In this document: one piece after another, positions 35,166 through 44,124 of the stretch
Position numbering within the stretch: position 1 is the stretch's first letter
How the letters are laid out: each line of letters starts with the position of its first letter
Assembly (NCBI RefSeq): GCF_900108175.1
Contig: NZ_FNVO01000003.1
Span: 434,001 to 498,000 of the forward strand
Direction: 5' to 3'
DNA: 64,000 nucleotides
Source of the DNA: Thermomonospora echinospora
Lineage (GTDB): Bacteria; Actinomycetota; Actinomycetes; Streptosporangiales; Streptosporangiaceae
The notes under the pieces: generated by a model
Database searches by the model: none
Seen by the model: the letters and a program-made list of their open reading frames with translations, nothing else
What the model was told of the DNA's origin: nothing
Position numbers and translations under genes: made by a program

Positions 35166-35305
35166 CTCCCCAGTTACGCACCCGGCACCGGTCCGTTCAA
35201 GCTCGCCGGCGCCCTGAGTGCGCAGCAGGTCATTCCGGTGGTGCGATCAAGCCCTCTCCGGCACGATAAGTCCCACATCAATCACATAGCGTGAAAGCGG
35301 GGGTC

Positions 35306-36472
35306 ATGTTCGATCAGGAGGCGCGGCTGGAGCGGATGCTTGCGCGGCATACCGACGCGGCCGTGGTCGAGCCGATGGCGGGGCGTCCCACCGTGGTGCG
35401 GCGCGACCAGATCCTGGTGGCGACCGACGACGCGGCCGCCGTCGAGGACGTGGTGCGACGCTGGTACGACTCCGGCCACGACGAGGGCGGGGTCTACCTG
35501 ATGCGGCTGCGGCCTCAGGCGCGGGTGGACGTGTGCGAGCTGGCGACCCGGCTCGGCGGGGACGGCCGAGGCCGCGGGCTGGCGGTGGCGCCCAACACCG
35601 TCGTGTACGGGCAGCCGATGTGGTGGTCGGGGCCCGCCGGCCGGCCGCGCCCGGCCGGCCCGGTGCCCGCCCCGTCGGCCGCCGCGCCGCCGCGCCGGGA
35701 CGTCACCGTCGCCGTCCTCGACACCGGTCTGTCCGCACACCCCTGGTACGAGGACACCGACTGGTACGCCGAGCAGCGCGAGGAGGTGGCCGAGGTCCTC
35801 GACGCCGATCTGGACTTCAAGCTGGACGCGCAGGCCGGGCACGGCACGTTCATCGCCGGGGTGGTGCTGCGGCACGCGCCGTCCGCCCGGATCCGGGCCC
35901 GGCGGGTGATCGGCGGTGACGGGGTGGGCGACGAGCTGGGCGTGGTGCGGGCGCTGACGTGGCTGGCCGACTGGGGACGGGCCGACGTGGTCAACCTGTC
36001 CCTGGGCTGCTACACCTTCGACGACCGGCCCTCCCCCGTGCTGGCCCGGGCACTGGCGGCGCTCGGCCGCGACACGGTGGTGGTCGCCTGTGCCGGCAAC
36101 GCGGCCGGGGACCGGCCGTTCTGGCCGGCGGCGTTCGAGCCGGTGATCGCGGTGGCCGCGCTGGACGGGCAGGAGCGCGCCCGGTTCTCCAACTACGGCC
36201 GGTGGGTGGACGCTTGCGCGCCCGGTGTGGACGTCGCCAGCTGTTATCTGGACTTCGACGGCTCGCGGCCCCCGATGAACGGCGTCGACCCGGATGCGTT
36301 CGCCGGTTACGCCACGTGGAGCGGCACGTCGTTCGCGGCCCCGGCGGTCGCCGGGACGATCGCCGGGACGGCGGCGGCCGAGGACCTGCCCGCCGGCGCC
36401 GCGGCCGCTCGGGTCCTCGACCCGGCCAAGGCCCGCACGCTGCCCGGCCTCGGCGTGGTCGTCGGCGGCTGA
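35306..36472 (+). CDS. Subtilisin-like serine protease (S8) without a signal peptide
   Basis: About 388 residues from ATG 35306; a GTG at 35291 is the alternative. The catalytic triad is complete: Asp139 (VLDTGL), His179 (GHGTFIAG) and Ser342 (SGTSFAAP), with the oxyanion Asn in CAGNAAG. Residues 1-120 form an unusual N-terminal domain and no Sec signal or membrane span is visible, so the enzyme probably works in the cytoplasm. This N-terminal domain may act as a propeptide or bind a partner. Target unknown. It is divergent from lnt and followed by a terminator. Confidence 0.88.
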   Translation: MFDQEARLERMLARHTDAAVVEPMAGRPTVVRRDQILVATDDAAAVEDVVRRWYDSGHDEGGVYLMRLRPQARVDVCELATRLGGDGRGRGLAVAPNTVVYGQPMWWSGPAGRPRPAGPVPAPSAAAPPRRDVTVAVLDTGLSAHPWYEDTDWYAEQREEVAEVLDADLDFKLDAQAGHGTFIAGVVLRHAPSARIRARRVIGGDGVGDELGVVRALTWLADWGRADVVNLSLGCYTFDDRPSPVLARALAALGRDTVVVACAGNAAGDRPFWPAAFEPVIAVAALDGQERARFSNYGRWVDACAPGVDVASCYLDFDGSRPPMNGVDPDAFAGYATWSGTSFAAPAVAGTIAGTAAAEDLPAGAAAARVLDPAKARTLPGLGVVVGG

Positions 36473-36499
36473 CGGCCGGGCCGCCGGCGCGCCGGGGGT

Positions 36500-36534
36500 G
36501 CCGCCAGGCCGGTCCGTGGATCCGGCCTGGCGGC
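36500..36534. terminator. Terminator between the subtilase and FG-GAP genes
   Basis: A 13-bp perfect stem GCCGCCAGGCCGG/CCGGCCTGGCGGC with a 9-nt loop, between two convergent stops. Likely works on both strands. Confidence 0.75.
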
Positions 36535-36559
36535 GGCATGCTCCTGGAAGGGCCGGACC

Positions 36560-38044
36560 CTATCGCCCGAGGAGCCGTCCGAGCTGAGCGTTCTTTCCGG
36601 TCACGCCGAAGGTGCCGGTGCCGATCGCCTTCGCCCCGGCGACGGGCAGCACGCCGCGTGCGCCCCGGCTCTTGATGAAGGTGACCGCGCCGTTGGGGCT
36701 GTTCTCACCGGGAGCCCCGACGACCAGGTCGGCGTAGCCGTCCCTGGTGTGGTCCAGCAGCGTCACCTGGTAGCCGAAGTTGTCGTTCCGCTCCGCGCCG
36801 TCGGGAACGCCGGCAATGTTCTGCGAGACGGTCTGCGCTCCGGTGCCGGTGAGCCCCTTCGCCGAGCCGAACAGCACGTACGCCCGGCCGGCGTTCACCA
36901 CCTTCTTGCCGCCGACCTGGGCGTAGGGCACGCCGACCGCCAGGTCCGCCTTGCCGTCCTTGTTGACGTCGCCGGCGGCGATCCCGCTGCCGAAGCCGTC
37001 ACCGGCCACGGCCACGCCGGGAACACCCGGGGTGTCCAGGTCGATGCTGGTCTTCGTGGCGGGGTCCACGTTCGTGGCCGAGCCGGGGAAGACGACGACC
37101 CGGCCGCCCTTGGGCGAGCCCTGGCCCACCGCGACGTCCCTGGCCCGGTCGCCGTTGAAGTCGCCCACGGCAAGCGACCTCACCTCGGTGAGGACCGCCC
37201 TGCCGTTAAGGAGGTCGCCTCCGGCCGTGCCCGGGAACACCACGAATCCGCGCCGCTCGGCGGGAACGTGCCAGTCGGCGTCGTTCCAGGCGTACACCAG
37301 GTCGTCGTAGCCGTCGCCGGTCACGTCGCCCGAGGCCACCCACGAGCTGTTGACGTCCTGCGGCGACTGGGCCGAGACGCCGCCGCCGCGGACGAGCCCC
37401 TTCGCGCCGCCGGGCCGCACGGCTCCGGCCGACGCGGCGGCCGTCTCGTTGAAGTAGTACCACTTGAAACTGCTGACGCCCGGGACGGTGATGAACAACT
37501 CGGGAGAGCGGTCGCGCTCGATGTCGCCCACCGCCAGGGACTCGCCCCAGCGGTGACCGGCTCCCGCCTGGCCGAACTCCCCGCTCGCGGTCGCCCGGTT
37601 GGTCAGCCCGGAACGCGTGCCCCACAGGATCGTCACCGTGCCGGCGTTGGCGCCGTCGGCGGTGTCCTCGTCGGGGGCGCCGACCGCCAGGTCGGCGTAG
37701 CCGTCCCGGTCGAAGTCCGCCGAGGCCAACGAATGGCCGAAGTGGTCGCCGGCCTCCGCCGCGCCGGGCACTCCGGCGCTGTTCTGGGTGAAGACCTTCT
37801 TCTTGCCGGTGTTGAGGCCGGCCGCCGAGCCGTAGACCACGCTGACGAAGCCGGCGCCGGCCTTACTGCCGACCTTTCCGTTCGGGCTGCCGATGGCCAG
37901 GTCGGCGTAGCCGTCGCCGTTGAAGTCGTAGGCCTTGGCGGGGGCGGCCGCCGAGGCCGAGGGGGCGAGGCCGGCGAGACCCAGCCCGCCCAGCGCGGTC
38001 ACCGCGGCCAGGGCGGTGGCACGCGCGAATACGCGAGATCGCAA
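36560..38044 (-). CDS. Secreted FG-GAP (integrin-like) beta-propeller protein
   Basis: A 494-residue extracellular protein. TTG 38042-38044, 7 nt after GGAAGG, gives a signal peptide (VFARATALAAVTALGGLGLA ending SASA). About seven FG-GAP units follow, each like DFNGDGYADLAIG (for example DFDRDGYADLAVGAPDED, DVTGDGYDDLVYA, DVNKDGKADLAVGVP, DHTRDGYADLVVGAP), which implies a seven-bladed propeller with calcium bound in the DxNxDG loops. Two blades have weakened loops (DIERDRSPELF, DFNGDRARDVAV). It may bind surfaces or partners outside the cell; no enzyme domain is present. Confidence 0.9.
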   Translation of the reverse strand: MRSRVFARATALAAVTALGGLGLAGLAPSASAAAPAKAYDFNGDGYADLAIGSPNGKVGSKAGAGFVSVVYGSAAGLNTGKKKVFTQNSAGVPGAAEAGDHFGHSLASADFDRDGYADLAVGAPDEDTADGANAGTVTILWGTRSGLTNRATASGEFGQAGAGHRWGESLAVGDIERDRSPELFITVPGVSSFKWYYFNETAAASAGAVRPGGAKGLVRGGGVSAQSPQDVNSSWVASGDVTGDGYDDLVYAWNDADWHVPAERRGFVVFPGTAGGDLLNGRAVLTEVRSLAVGDFNGDRARDVAVGQGSPKGGRVVVFPGSATNVDPATKTSIDLDTPGVPGVAVAGDGFGSGIAAGDVNKDGKADLAVGVPYAQVGGKKVVNAGRAYVLFGSAKGLTGTGAQTVSQNIAGVPDGAERNDNFGYQVTLLDHTRDGYADLVVGAPGENSPNGAVTFIKSRGARGVLPVAGAKAIGTGTFGVTGKNAQLGRLLGR

Positions 38045-38354
38045 TGAACGACCTTCCGTCTGCTGTGCGCGGCACCTGTTCTGCCGCGCCTTACCAGCAG
38101 GACGAACAATTCGGACGTCCGGTTTACCGGGATTGACGATTTTCCCCGACTTTCCACGACATCCAGTGTCGAACGTACCGGACGGCCGGGCGGCTCCCGG
38201 AAGCCGGTCCCGCCCGGAGGGCGGTTACCCCGTGTCCGAAAAATGGATTCATAAGGGGTCGGACACAACGCCGTAGCAAAGAGATAACCCTCCGCATTCA
38301 CCCGTGAGGTCCCCTTAGGCTGCCGGACGACGGGGGACCTCGGGGAGGCGTGCG
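38045..38354. promoter_or_regulatory. Divergent regulatory region with inverted repeat GTGTCCGA-N19-TCGGACAC
   Basis: The 310-bp gap between the FG-GAP gene and the sigma factor holds a perfect 8-bp inverted repeat (38232-38239 and 38259-38266), with an AT-rich spacer AAAATGGATTCATAAGGGG between the arms. It lies about 90 bp before the sigma-factor GTG and could be an operator or the promoter region of that operon. No gene here. Confidence 0.4.
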
Positions 38355-38903
38355 GTGACGGTCCCGAAGGGGATGGGGGCGGCTGCGCCCGGCGAGCTGG
38401 TGCTCCGGGCGCGGGCCGGTGACGACACGGCGTGGGCCGCGCTGACGGACCGCTACTCGGCGATGCTGTGGGCGATCGCCCGGGGGCACGGGCTGGGGCC
38501 GGCGGACGCCGCCGACGTCGTGCAGCTGACGTGGCTACGGCTGGTCGAGCACATCGGCGCGCTGCGGCGGCCGGACCGGGTCGGCGCCTGGCTGGCGGTG
38601 ACGGCCCGCCGAGAGTCGGCCCGGACGCTGCGCCACCGGGGCCGGTCCGAGGAGCGGTCGTTGGAGGCGCTGCCCGATCCGGTCACTCCCGAGGCGGTCC
38701 TGGCCGGACGCGAACGACTGCGCGCCGTCTTCGACGCCATCGGCGCCCTGCCCGGCCTGTGCCAGCAGATGCTGCGGCTGCTGGCGCTGTCCCCCACGTA
38801 CGCGGAGGTCTCAGCGGCCCTGGACATCCCGGTGAGCAGCGTCGGCCCGGCCCGTGCCCGCTGCCTGGCCTCGCTCCGCAAGCGACTGGAGGGATCCGCG
38901 TGA
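38355..38903 (+). CDS. ECF-like sigma-70 factor
   Basis: A 182-residue sigma factor from GTG 38355 (GGGGAGG upstream). The sigma-2 domain (residues about 15-85) includes WAALTDRYSAMLWAIARGHG and DAADVVQLTWLRLVEH. The sigma-4 domain (about 115-175) includes QQMLRLLALSPTYAEVSAAL and an HTH ending VSSVGPARARCLASLR. It would direct RNA polymerase to a small regulon. The stop overlaps the next gene (GTGA), which is then coupled to the CHAT protein, so the three products likely work together. No zinc anti-sigma is adjacent. Confidence 0.93.
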   Translation: MTVPKGMGAAAPGELVLRARAGDDTAWAALTDRYSAMLWAIARGHGLGPADAADVVQLTWLRLVEHIGALRRPDRVGAWLAVTARRESARTLRHRGRSEERSLEALPDPVTPEAVLAGRERLRAVFDAIGALPGLCQQMLRLLALSPTYAEVSAALDIPVSSVGPARARCLASLRKRLEGSA

Positions 38904-39340
38904 CCGACGCCGAACTGCTCAGGCTCGTGCGCACCGCGTTCCAGGTCCACGACCCGCCGCCCGAGAGCGTACCGGCCGCCGCGCGGGCGGCCTTCCGCCT
39001 GCGGGAGCCTGACGCGGCCCTGGCCGGTCTCGTCCGCGACGGCGACGACGAGGCGCTGCCGGCGCTGCGCGGTGACGGCACGCGGCTGCTCGTGTTCGCC
39101 GGCGGGGGCCTGACGGTCGAGGTGGAGGTGACCGGAGGCGAGCAGGTTTACCAGATCGCCGGGCAGTTGCTGCCGCCCGCCCACGCGCGGGTGCGGGTCC
39201 GGCACACCGACGGCGAGCTGGACGGACGGGCCGGTCCGGCGGGGCAGTTCGTGGTGGACGGGGTGCCCGCCGGGCTGATCAGCCTGCTGTTCCGGCTGCC
39301 CGACGACTCCTCGGTCGTCACCAGCTGGATCCGGCTGTGA
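38900..39340 (+). CDS. Small coupled protein between sigma factor and CHAT protein
   Basis: A 146-residue protein starting at GTG 38900, overlapping the sigma-factor stop by 4 bp and the CHAT gene by 4 bp. The N-terminal part is helical with VHDPPPESVPAAARAAF, and the C-terminal part (QFVVDGVPAGLISLLFRLP) is beta-rich and resembles a carboxypeptidase-regulatory-type fold. There are no membrane spans and no HxxxCxxC zinc motif. It could be an anti-sigma or adaptor that the CHAT protease acts on; this is inference from coupling. Confidence 0.7.
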   Translation: MTDAELLRLVRTAFQVHDPPPESVPAAARAAFRLREPDAALAGLVRDGDDEALPALRGDGTRLLVFAGGGLTVEVEVTGGEQVYQIAGQLLPPAHARVRVRHTDGELDGRAGPAGQFVVDGVPAGLISLLFRLPDDSSVVTSWIRL

Positions 39341-41868
39341 CCACGGCGCTGCTGCGCCTGGCGGCGGCCGATCCGGCGCGGGCCCACGCCGTCGCCGCCG
39401 AGGCGCTGGACGGCGCCGCACCGGGGCCGCCGCGGACGTTGATCGGGCTGCGGCGGGCCGCCGCGCTGGCCGCCAAGGAGCTCGGGCGGCTGGAGGAGGG
39501 CCTGGCCCATCTCGATGAGGCGCTGCGGATCGCCGACGCCGCCGGGCTGGACTACGAGCGGGCGCAGGTGCGGATGAGCCAGGTGGGGCTGCTGGCCGCC
39601 CACGGCGACCTGTCCGCGGCGCTGGAGTGCGCCGCGGCGGCGGCCGGGGTGCTGCGCGGGGCCGACGCCGACCGGCTGGCCGCCAACCGGGCCTGCGCGC
39701 TGGCCCGCGCCGGCCGGCCGGACGACGCGCTGGCGGTCGTCCGAGAGGCGCTGCCCCGGCTGCGGCGCGGCGACGACCCGGCCACGCTGGTGGGGCTGCT
39801 CATCAACCTGGGGCTGGCCAGGGCGCTGTGCGGCGGGCTGGAGACGGCGCAGGCCTCGCTGGCGGAGGCGGTGGCGGTCGCCGACCGGGCGGGGCTGCGG
39901 TCGCAGGCGGCCATGGCCCGGGGCAACCTGGCGTTCGTGGTGTCGCGGCGCGGCGACCTGCCGCAGGCGCTGCACCTGTACGCGGCGGCCGAGCCCGGCC
40001 TGACCGGCGAGCGGGTCGTGCAGTGCCGGCTGGACCAGGCCGAGACCCTGATCGCCGCCGGGCTGACCGGCGAGGCCCGGCCGCTGCTGGCGCAGTCACT
40101 GGCCGAGGCGGCGGACCGCGGCTACCGCTGCGACGTCGCCGACGGCCTGCTGCTGCTGGCCTGCGCCGAGCTGGCCGACGGGGACGCCGAGCGGGCCACG
40201 CAGACGGCCGAGCAGGCCCGGACCGCCTTCGCCGAGCAGGAGCGGACCGGGTGGATGCTGCTGGCCGAGCATCTGCTGCTGCGCGCCCGCTGGGCGGCCG
40301 GCGACCGTTCCCCGCTCCTGCTGCGCACGGCCGTCGCCACGGCCGGACGGCTGGAGCGGGGCGGCTGGGCCGAGCCCGCCGCCGACATCCGGATCGTCGC
40401 TGCGCGGCTGGCGCTGCATCTGGGCCGTCCCGCCCAGGGGCTGCTGGAGCAGGCGGGGCGGGCCCGCCGCCGCGGTCCGGCCGCGCTGCGGGTGGCCGCC
40501 TGGCACGCCACCGCCCTGGAGCGGTCGGTGGCGGGGGACCGCCGCGGCGCGCTGGCCGCCGTCCGCTCCGGGCTGCGGGTCGCCGGCGAGCACGCCGAGG
40601 TGTTCGGCGCCGCCGAGCTGCGCGCCCGCGCGGCACGGGTCGGCGAGGACCTGGCCGCGCTGGGGCTGGACCTGGCGCGTTCGGCCCGCGAGCTGCTGGC
40701 CGCCGAGGAACGCCGCCGGGCCATCGCCCGCCGCGCGGTCGCCGTCCGGCCGCCGGCCGACCCGCAGCGGGCCCGTGCCCTGGCCGAGCTGCGGGTGGCG
40801 AGCGCCGAGCAGGCGGCCGCCGTCGCGCGGGGCGAGGAACCGCCGCACGGCGCCCGGCGCCTGGCCCGGCTCGAAGCGGCGGTACGCACGGCGACGCGCC
40901 GGCACTCCCCCGCCAGGGGCCGGTCCCGCCCGCGTCCCGCCGGGGCCGCCGCGCTGGTGGCCGCGCTGGGAGATCGGGCGCTGGTCGAGCTGGTCCAGGT
41001 CGGCGACGGGCTGCACGTCGTCACGATCACCGGGGGCCGCTGCCGCCGCTGGCCGATCGGCCCCTACGACGCGGTCGCCGCGGACGCGCGCCTGGTTCGC
41101 TTCGCGGTACGGCGGCTGGCCCGCCACGACGACGAGACCGCCGCCAGGGGACTACGCGACGCGGTGCGGCGGATGTCGTCGTGGACGCCCGCCGGGCTGC
41201 ACCGGGCCCTGGAGGGACGTGAGCTGGTCATCGCCCCGACGGGCGCCTTCCACGCCGTGCCGTGGGCGGCGCTGGTCGAGCGGCCGTTCACCGTCGTCCC
41301 CTCGGCGACCGCCTGGCTGCACGCCGTCCGCGACGCCGGAGTACGGCCGGGCCGGGTGGTGCTGGCAGCCGGGCCGTCGCTGCCGCAGGGCGAGGCCGAG
41401 GTCCTGGCGCTGGCCCACCGGTACCCGGACGCCACGGTGCTGCACGGTCCGGCCGCCGACGTGGCGTCGGTGCGGCGGGCCCTGGACGGGGCGGACCTGG
41501 CGCACCTGGCGGCCCACGGGGAGTTCCGCGAGGACAATCCGCTGTTCTCGCATCTGCGGCTGGCCGACGGGCCGCTGCTGGCCTACGACCTGGAGGACGT
41601 GCCCACCGCGCCGCGCATGGTCGTGCTGTCGGCCTGTGACGCCGGGCAGGCGGCCGGTGACGGGGTGCTGGGCATCGTCGGCGTGCTGCTGGGGCTGGGC
41701 ACCGCCACGGTGATCGCCAGCGTCACCCCGGTGCGGGACGCGGGCGCCCGCGCGTTCATGACGGCCCTGCACGAGCGGCTCCGTCAGGGGACGGCACCGG
41801 CCCGGGCGATGTCCCAGGTGCCGAGGTCCAGCGGTGACCTGGGCTTCCAGTGCTACGGCGCGGGCTGA
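39337..41868 (+). CDS. TPR-CHAT protein (caspase-like protease)
   Basis: An 843-residue soluble protein starting at GTG 39337. Residues about 1-470 are helical repeats of TPR type rich in Ala and Arg. The last 300 residues form a CHAT domain (caspase HetF-associated with TPRs), with His727 in HLAAHGEF and Cys767 in VLSACDAGQAAG, spaced 40 residues apart as in active caspase-like enzymes. It likely cleaves a partner when the TPR part senses a signal. Gene coupling points to the sigma factor or the small middle protein as substrate or regulator. It ends 7 bp from the convergent rhodanese gene. Confidence 0.9.
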   Translation: MTTALLRLAAADPARAHAVAAEALDGAAPGPPRTLIGLRRAAALAAKELGRLEEGLAHLDEALRIADAAGLDYERAQVRMSQVGLLAAHGDLSAALECAAAAAGVLRGADADRLAANRACALARAGRPDDALAVVREALPRLRRGDDPATLVGLLINLGLARALCGGLETAQASLAEAVAVADRAGLRSQAAMARGNLAFVVSRRGDLPQALHLYAAAEPGLTGERVVQCRLDQAETLIAAGLTGEARPLLAQSLAEAADRGYRCDVADGLLLLACAELADGDAERATQTAEQARTAFAEQERTGWMLLAEHLLLRARWAAGDRSPLLLRTAVATAGRLERGGWAEPAADIRIVAARLALHLGRPAQGLLEQAGRARRRGPAALRVAAWHATALERSVAGDRRGALAAVRSGLRVAGEHAEVFGAAELRARAARVGEDLAALGLDLARSARELLAAEERRRAIARRAVAVRPPADPQRARALAELRVASAEQAAAVARGEEPPHGARRLARLEAAVRTATRRHSPARGRSRPRPAGAAALVAALGDRALVELVQVGDGLHVVTITGGRCRRWPIGPYDAVAADARLVRFAVRRLARHDDETAARGLRDAVRRMSSWTPAGLHRALEGRELVIAPTGAFHAVPWAALVERPFTVVPSATAWLHAVRDAGVRPGRVVLAAGPSLPQGEAEVLALAHRYPDATVLHGPAADVASVRRALDGADLAHLAAHGEFREDNPLFSHLRLADGPLLAYDLEDVPTAPRMVVLSACDAGQAAGDGVLGIVGVLLGLGTATVIASVTPVRDAGARAFMTALHERLRQGTAPARAMSQVPRSSGDLGFQCYGAG

Positions 41869-41875
41869 CCGGCCC

Positions 41876-42745
41876 TCACCGCTCGCCGGTGGCCACCGGG
41901 CGGGCGGGGTCGGCCACCCAGTTGGACCAGGAGCCGACGTACAGCGCGGCGCGGATCCCGGCGACGTCCAGGGCCAGGACCTCGTGCGCGGCCGTCACCC
42001 CGGAGCCGCAGTAGGCGCCCACCTCGGCGGCGTCGGCGGCGCCGAGGCCGGCGAACCGCTCGCGCAGCCGCTCCGGGGGCAGGAACCGCCCGTCGGGACC
42101 GACGTTGCCGGACGTGGGCGCCGACACCGCACCCGGGATGTGCCCGGCGACGGGGTCGATGGGCTCGACCTCGCCCCGGTAACGCTCGGGCGCACGGGCG
42201 TCCAGCAGCACCCCACCCTTAGCCAGGGCCGCCGCACCCTCGGCGTCCAGCACCGGGAGCCCGCCCGGCCGCGCGGTGAAGTCCCCGGGCACGGGCTCCG
42301 GCTTGTCGGTGGTCACCGGCCGCCCCGCCTCGACCCAGGCGCGGTAGCCCCCGTCCAGGACGTGCACCTGCGGATGTCCGAAGTACCGCAGCGTCCACCA
42401 GGCCCGTGCGGCTGCGGTGGAGTCGGCCTCGTCGTACACCACCACCGGGCGCCCGACCGACACCCCGGCGGCGCGCATGGCCGCCTCGAAGCCGGCCGCC
42501 GCCGGGAGCGGATGCCGCCCCGCCGGACCCGGCGGGGCCGCCAGGTCACGGTCGAGGTCGACGAAGACCGCGCCGGGCAGGTGACCCCGGCGGTAGTCCT
42601 CGACGCCCGGCGGGCCGGCCAGCCGCCATCGCACATCCAGCACGACCGGCGGCTCGGGCCGCCGCAGCAGCCCGGCCAGGGCGGGCACGTCGATGAGCGG
42701 ACGCGTCGCGGCCGCTTCCGGGTGAGATGTCGGCTCGTCGGTCAC
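41876..42745 (-). CDS. Two-domain sulfurtransferase (rhodanese, SseA-like)
   Basis: A 289-residue enzyme with tandem rhodanese domains. The N-terminal domain has HLPGAVFVDLDRDL and lacks a catalytic Cys; the C-terminal domain has Cys246 in GAYCGSGVTA, which carries the persulfide. GSGV after the Cys fits the 3-mercaptopyruvate type. Start at GTG 42743-42745, which lies within a 42-bp duplicated segment. Transfers sulfur to thiophilic acceptors in the cytoplasm. Confidence 0.92.
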   Translation of the reverse strand: MTDEPTSHPEAAATRPLIDVPALAGLLRRPEPPVVLDVRWRLAGPPGVEDYRRGHLPGAVFVDLDRDLAAPPGPAGRHPLPAAAGFEAAMRAAGVSVGRPVVVYDEADSTAAARAWWTLRYFGHPQVHVLDGGYRAWVEAGRPVTTDKPEPVPGDFTARPGGLPVLDAEGAAALAKGGVLLDARAPERYRGEVEPIDPVAGHIPGAVSAPTSGNVGPDGRFLPPERLRERFAGLGAADAAEVGAYCGSGVTAAHEVLALDVAGIRAALYVGSWSNWVADPARPVATGER

Positions 42746-42824
42746 TGCGCCAGCGTAACCCTGCTACAAGCGGTGCTCGGTGGTTACCGCACCAGCGTAA
42801 CGCCGCTACAGGCGGTGCTCGGTG
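42741..42824. repeat. Imperfect 42-bp tandem duplication at a gene junction
   Basis: Copy 1 (42741-42782) and copy 2 (42783-42824) match at 36 of 42 positions. Copy 2 contains the phosphodiesterase stop (CTA on the plus strand); copy 1 contains a ghost of that stop and the rhodanese start. Confidence 0.8.
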
Positions 42825-43921
42825 ACCAGCGGAACGAGCTGCTCGCGCGGGATCATCGAGCCGTGCATGCCGACCATCAGGGACGCCTTCGGCTCCTGCC
42901 TGGTCGCCACGATGGCCAGCTCACCGTGCGGAACCGCCAGTACGTCCCCAATGCGCGGCAGCATGTCCGGCGCCACCGGCCCGAACCAGCCCGCCGCCAC
43001 GGCCTCGTCCCGGGCGCACACCCAGGCCCGGTCGCCGACCAGCTCCCGCCAGGCCGCCAGCACGTCGGCCGCCGCCCCCGGCTCGGTGTACAAGTGCCGG
43101 GCGCGGGCCTCGCCGCCGAGCTGGGCCACCCCCTCCCGCAGCGCGCCGATCTCGTCGACGTCGATCCGGTCGGCCGGGTTGACCATGCCGTGGTCGGCGG
43201 TCACGTACAGCACCGCCCCGGGCGGCAGGATCTCGGCGATCCGCTCCGCCAGCAGGTCCACGAAGCGCAGTTGGTGCCGCCAGGCCGCCGATCCCGCCCC
43301 ATAGATGTGGCCGGTGGAGTCCAGGTCCGGGTGGTAGACGGTCACGTACGAGCGGTCGCCCTCCCGCAGCGCCTTCTCCGCCCGCGCCACCAGCTGCCCC
43401 ATGCTGTCGGCGGGCAGGTAGTCGGCGCCCCGCGCGGTCGCCGTGCTGAGCCCACTGCCCCGGTAGGCGCCAGAGGCCGCATAGCCCACGCTGACCCCTG
43501 CCGCCGCCGCCCGCTCGTAGGCGGTGGGCGCGGGCTGGAAGGTCGCCGGGTCGACGCTGTCGTCCCACTTGAGACAGTTGAGCAACCGGCCGGTGCCGGG
43601 CACCGCCACTTGGACGCCGAGCAGCCCGTGGCCGCCCGGCGGCAGCCCGGTGCCCAGCGAGGCCAGGCTGGTGGCGGTGGTCGCCGGGAATCCGGCGGTC
43701 AGCGGCCGGCCCGGCAGCGAGTTCAGATAGGGCGCGTACCGGGGATAGTCGCGCAGCAGCTCCCAGCCCAGCCCGTCGATGACCAGCACGCAGATCCGGG
43801 AGGCCTCGGGAAGGCCCAGCACGTTCTCGCCGCCCGGCACCCCCAGCGCGGCCAGCACGGAGGGCGCCAGGTCGGCCAGCGCCGCGGACCCGTACCGGGG
43901 CACCGGCGGCCCGGCGCTCAC
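42806..43921 (-). CDS. Alkaline-phosphatase-superfamily phosphodiesterase (nucleotide pyrophosphatase type)
   Basis: A 371-residue enzyme. CVLVIDGLGWELL holds the first metal-binding Asp, FPATTATSLASLGTG the nucleophile Thr, and YHPDLDSTGHIYG and VTADHGMVN the other metal ligands, as in two-zinc NPP-type enzymes. No signal peptide is obvious. GTG 43919-43921 with AGGGG upstream. It would split phosphodiester or pyrophosphate bonds; the substrate is unknown. The rhodanese gene follows on the same strand, so they may be co-transcribed. Confidence 0.9.
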   Translation of the reverse strand: MSAGPPVPRYGSAALADLAPSVLAALGVPGGENVLGLPEASRICVLVIDGLGWELLRDYPRYAPYLNSLPGRPLTAGFPATTATSLASLGTGLPPGGHGLLGVQVAVPGTGRLLNCLKWDDSVDPATFQPAPTAYERAAAAGVSVGYAASGAYRGSGLSTATARGADYLPADSMGQLVARAEKALREGDRSYVTVYHPDLDSTGHIYGAGSAAWRHQLRFVDLLAERIAEILPPGAVLYVTADHGMVNPADRIDVDEIGALREGVAQLGGEARARHLYTEPGAAADVLAAWRELVGDRAWVCARDEAVAAGWFGPVAPDMLPRIGDVLAVPHGELAIVATRQEPKASLMVGMHGSMIPREQLVPLVTEHRL

Positions 43922-44124
43922 CTCGCACCCCTCAAGGGGACCTCACCGAAACCAGACCGCACGCGTTCCTCCCTGCCCTCTCGGCTCAGAGTCCCGCGCG
44001 CCCCTGATGGCCGCCGCTGGGCGCGTAGGACATGACCGACGACCACGGTAGCCGCTGACAGCGCATATCGGTCAGCCGCTTGTGGCCATCCGGCCATTTC
44101 CGGTCGCCCGTACGGGGTGGGCCG

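Noticed and set aside
32916-35294. 792-residue plus-strand open frame
   Set aside because: Antisense to DUF3145 and lnt, low-complexity Gly/Arg/Pro sequence, no family motifs.
41834-44035. 733-residue plus-strand frame
   Set aside because: Antisense shadow of the rhodanese and phosphodiesterase genes.
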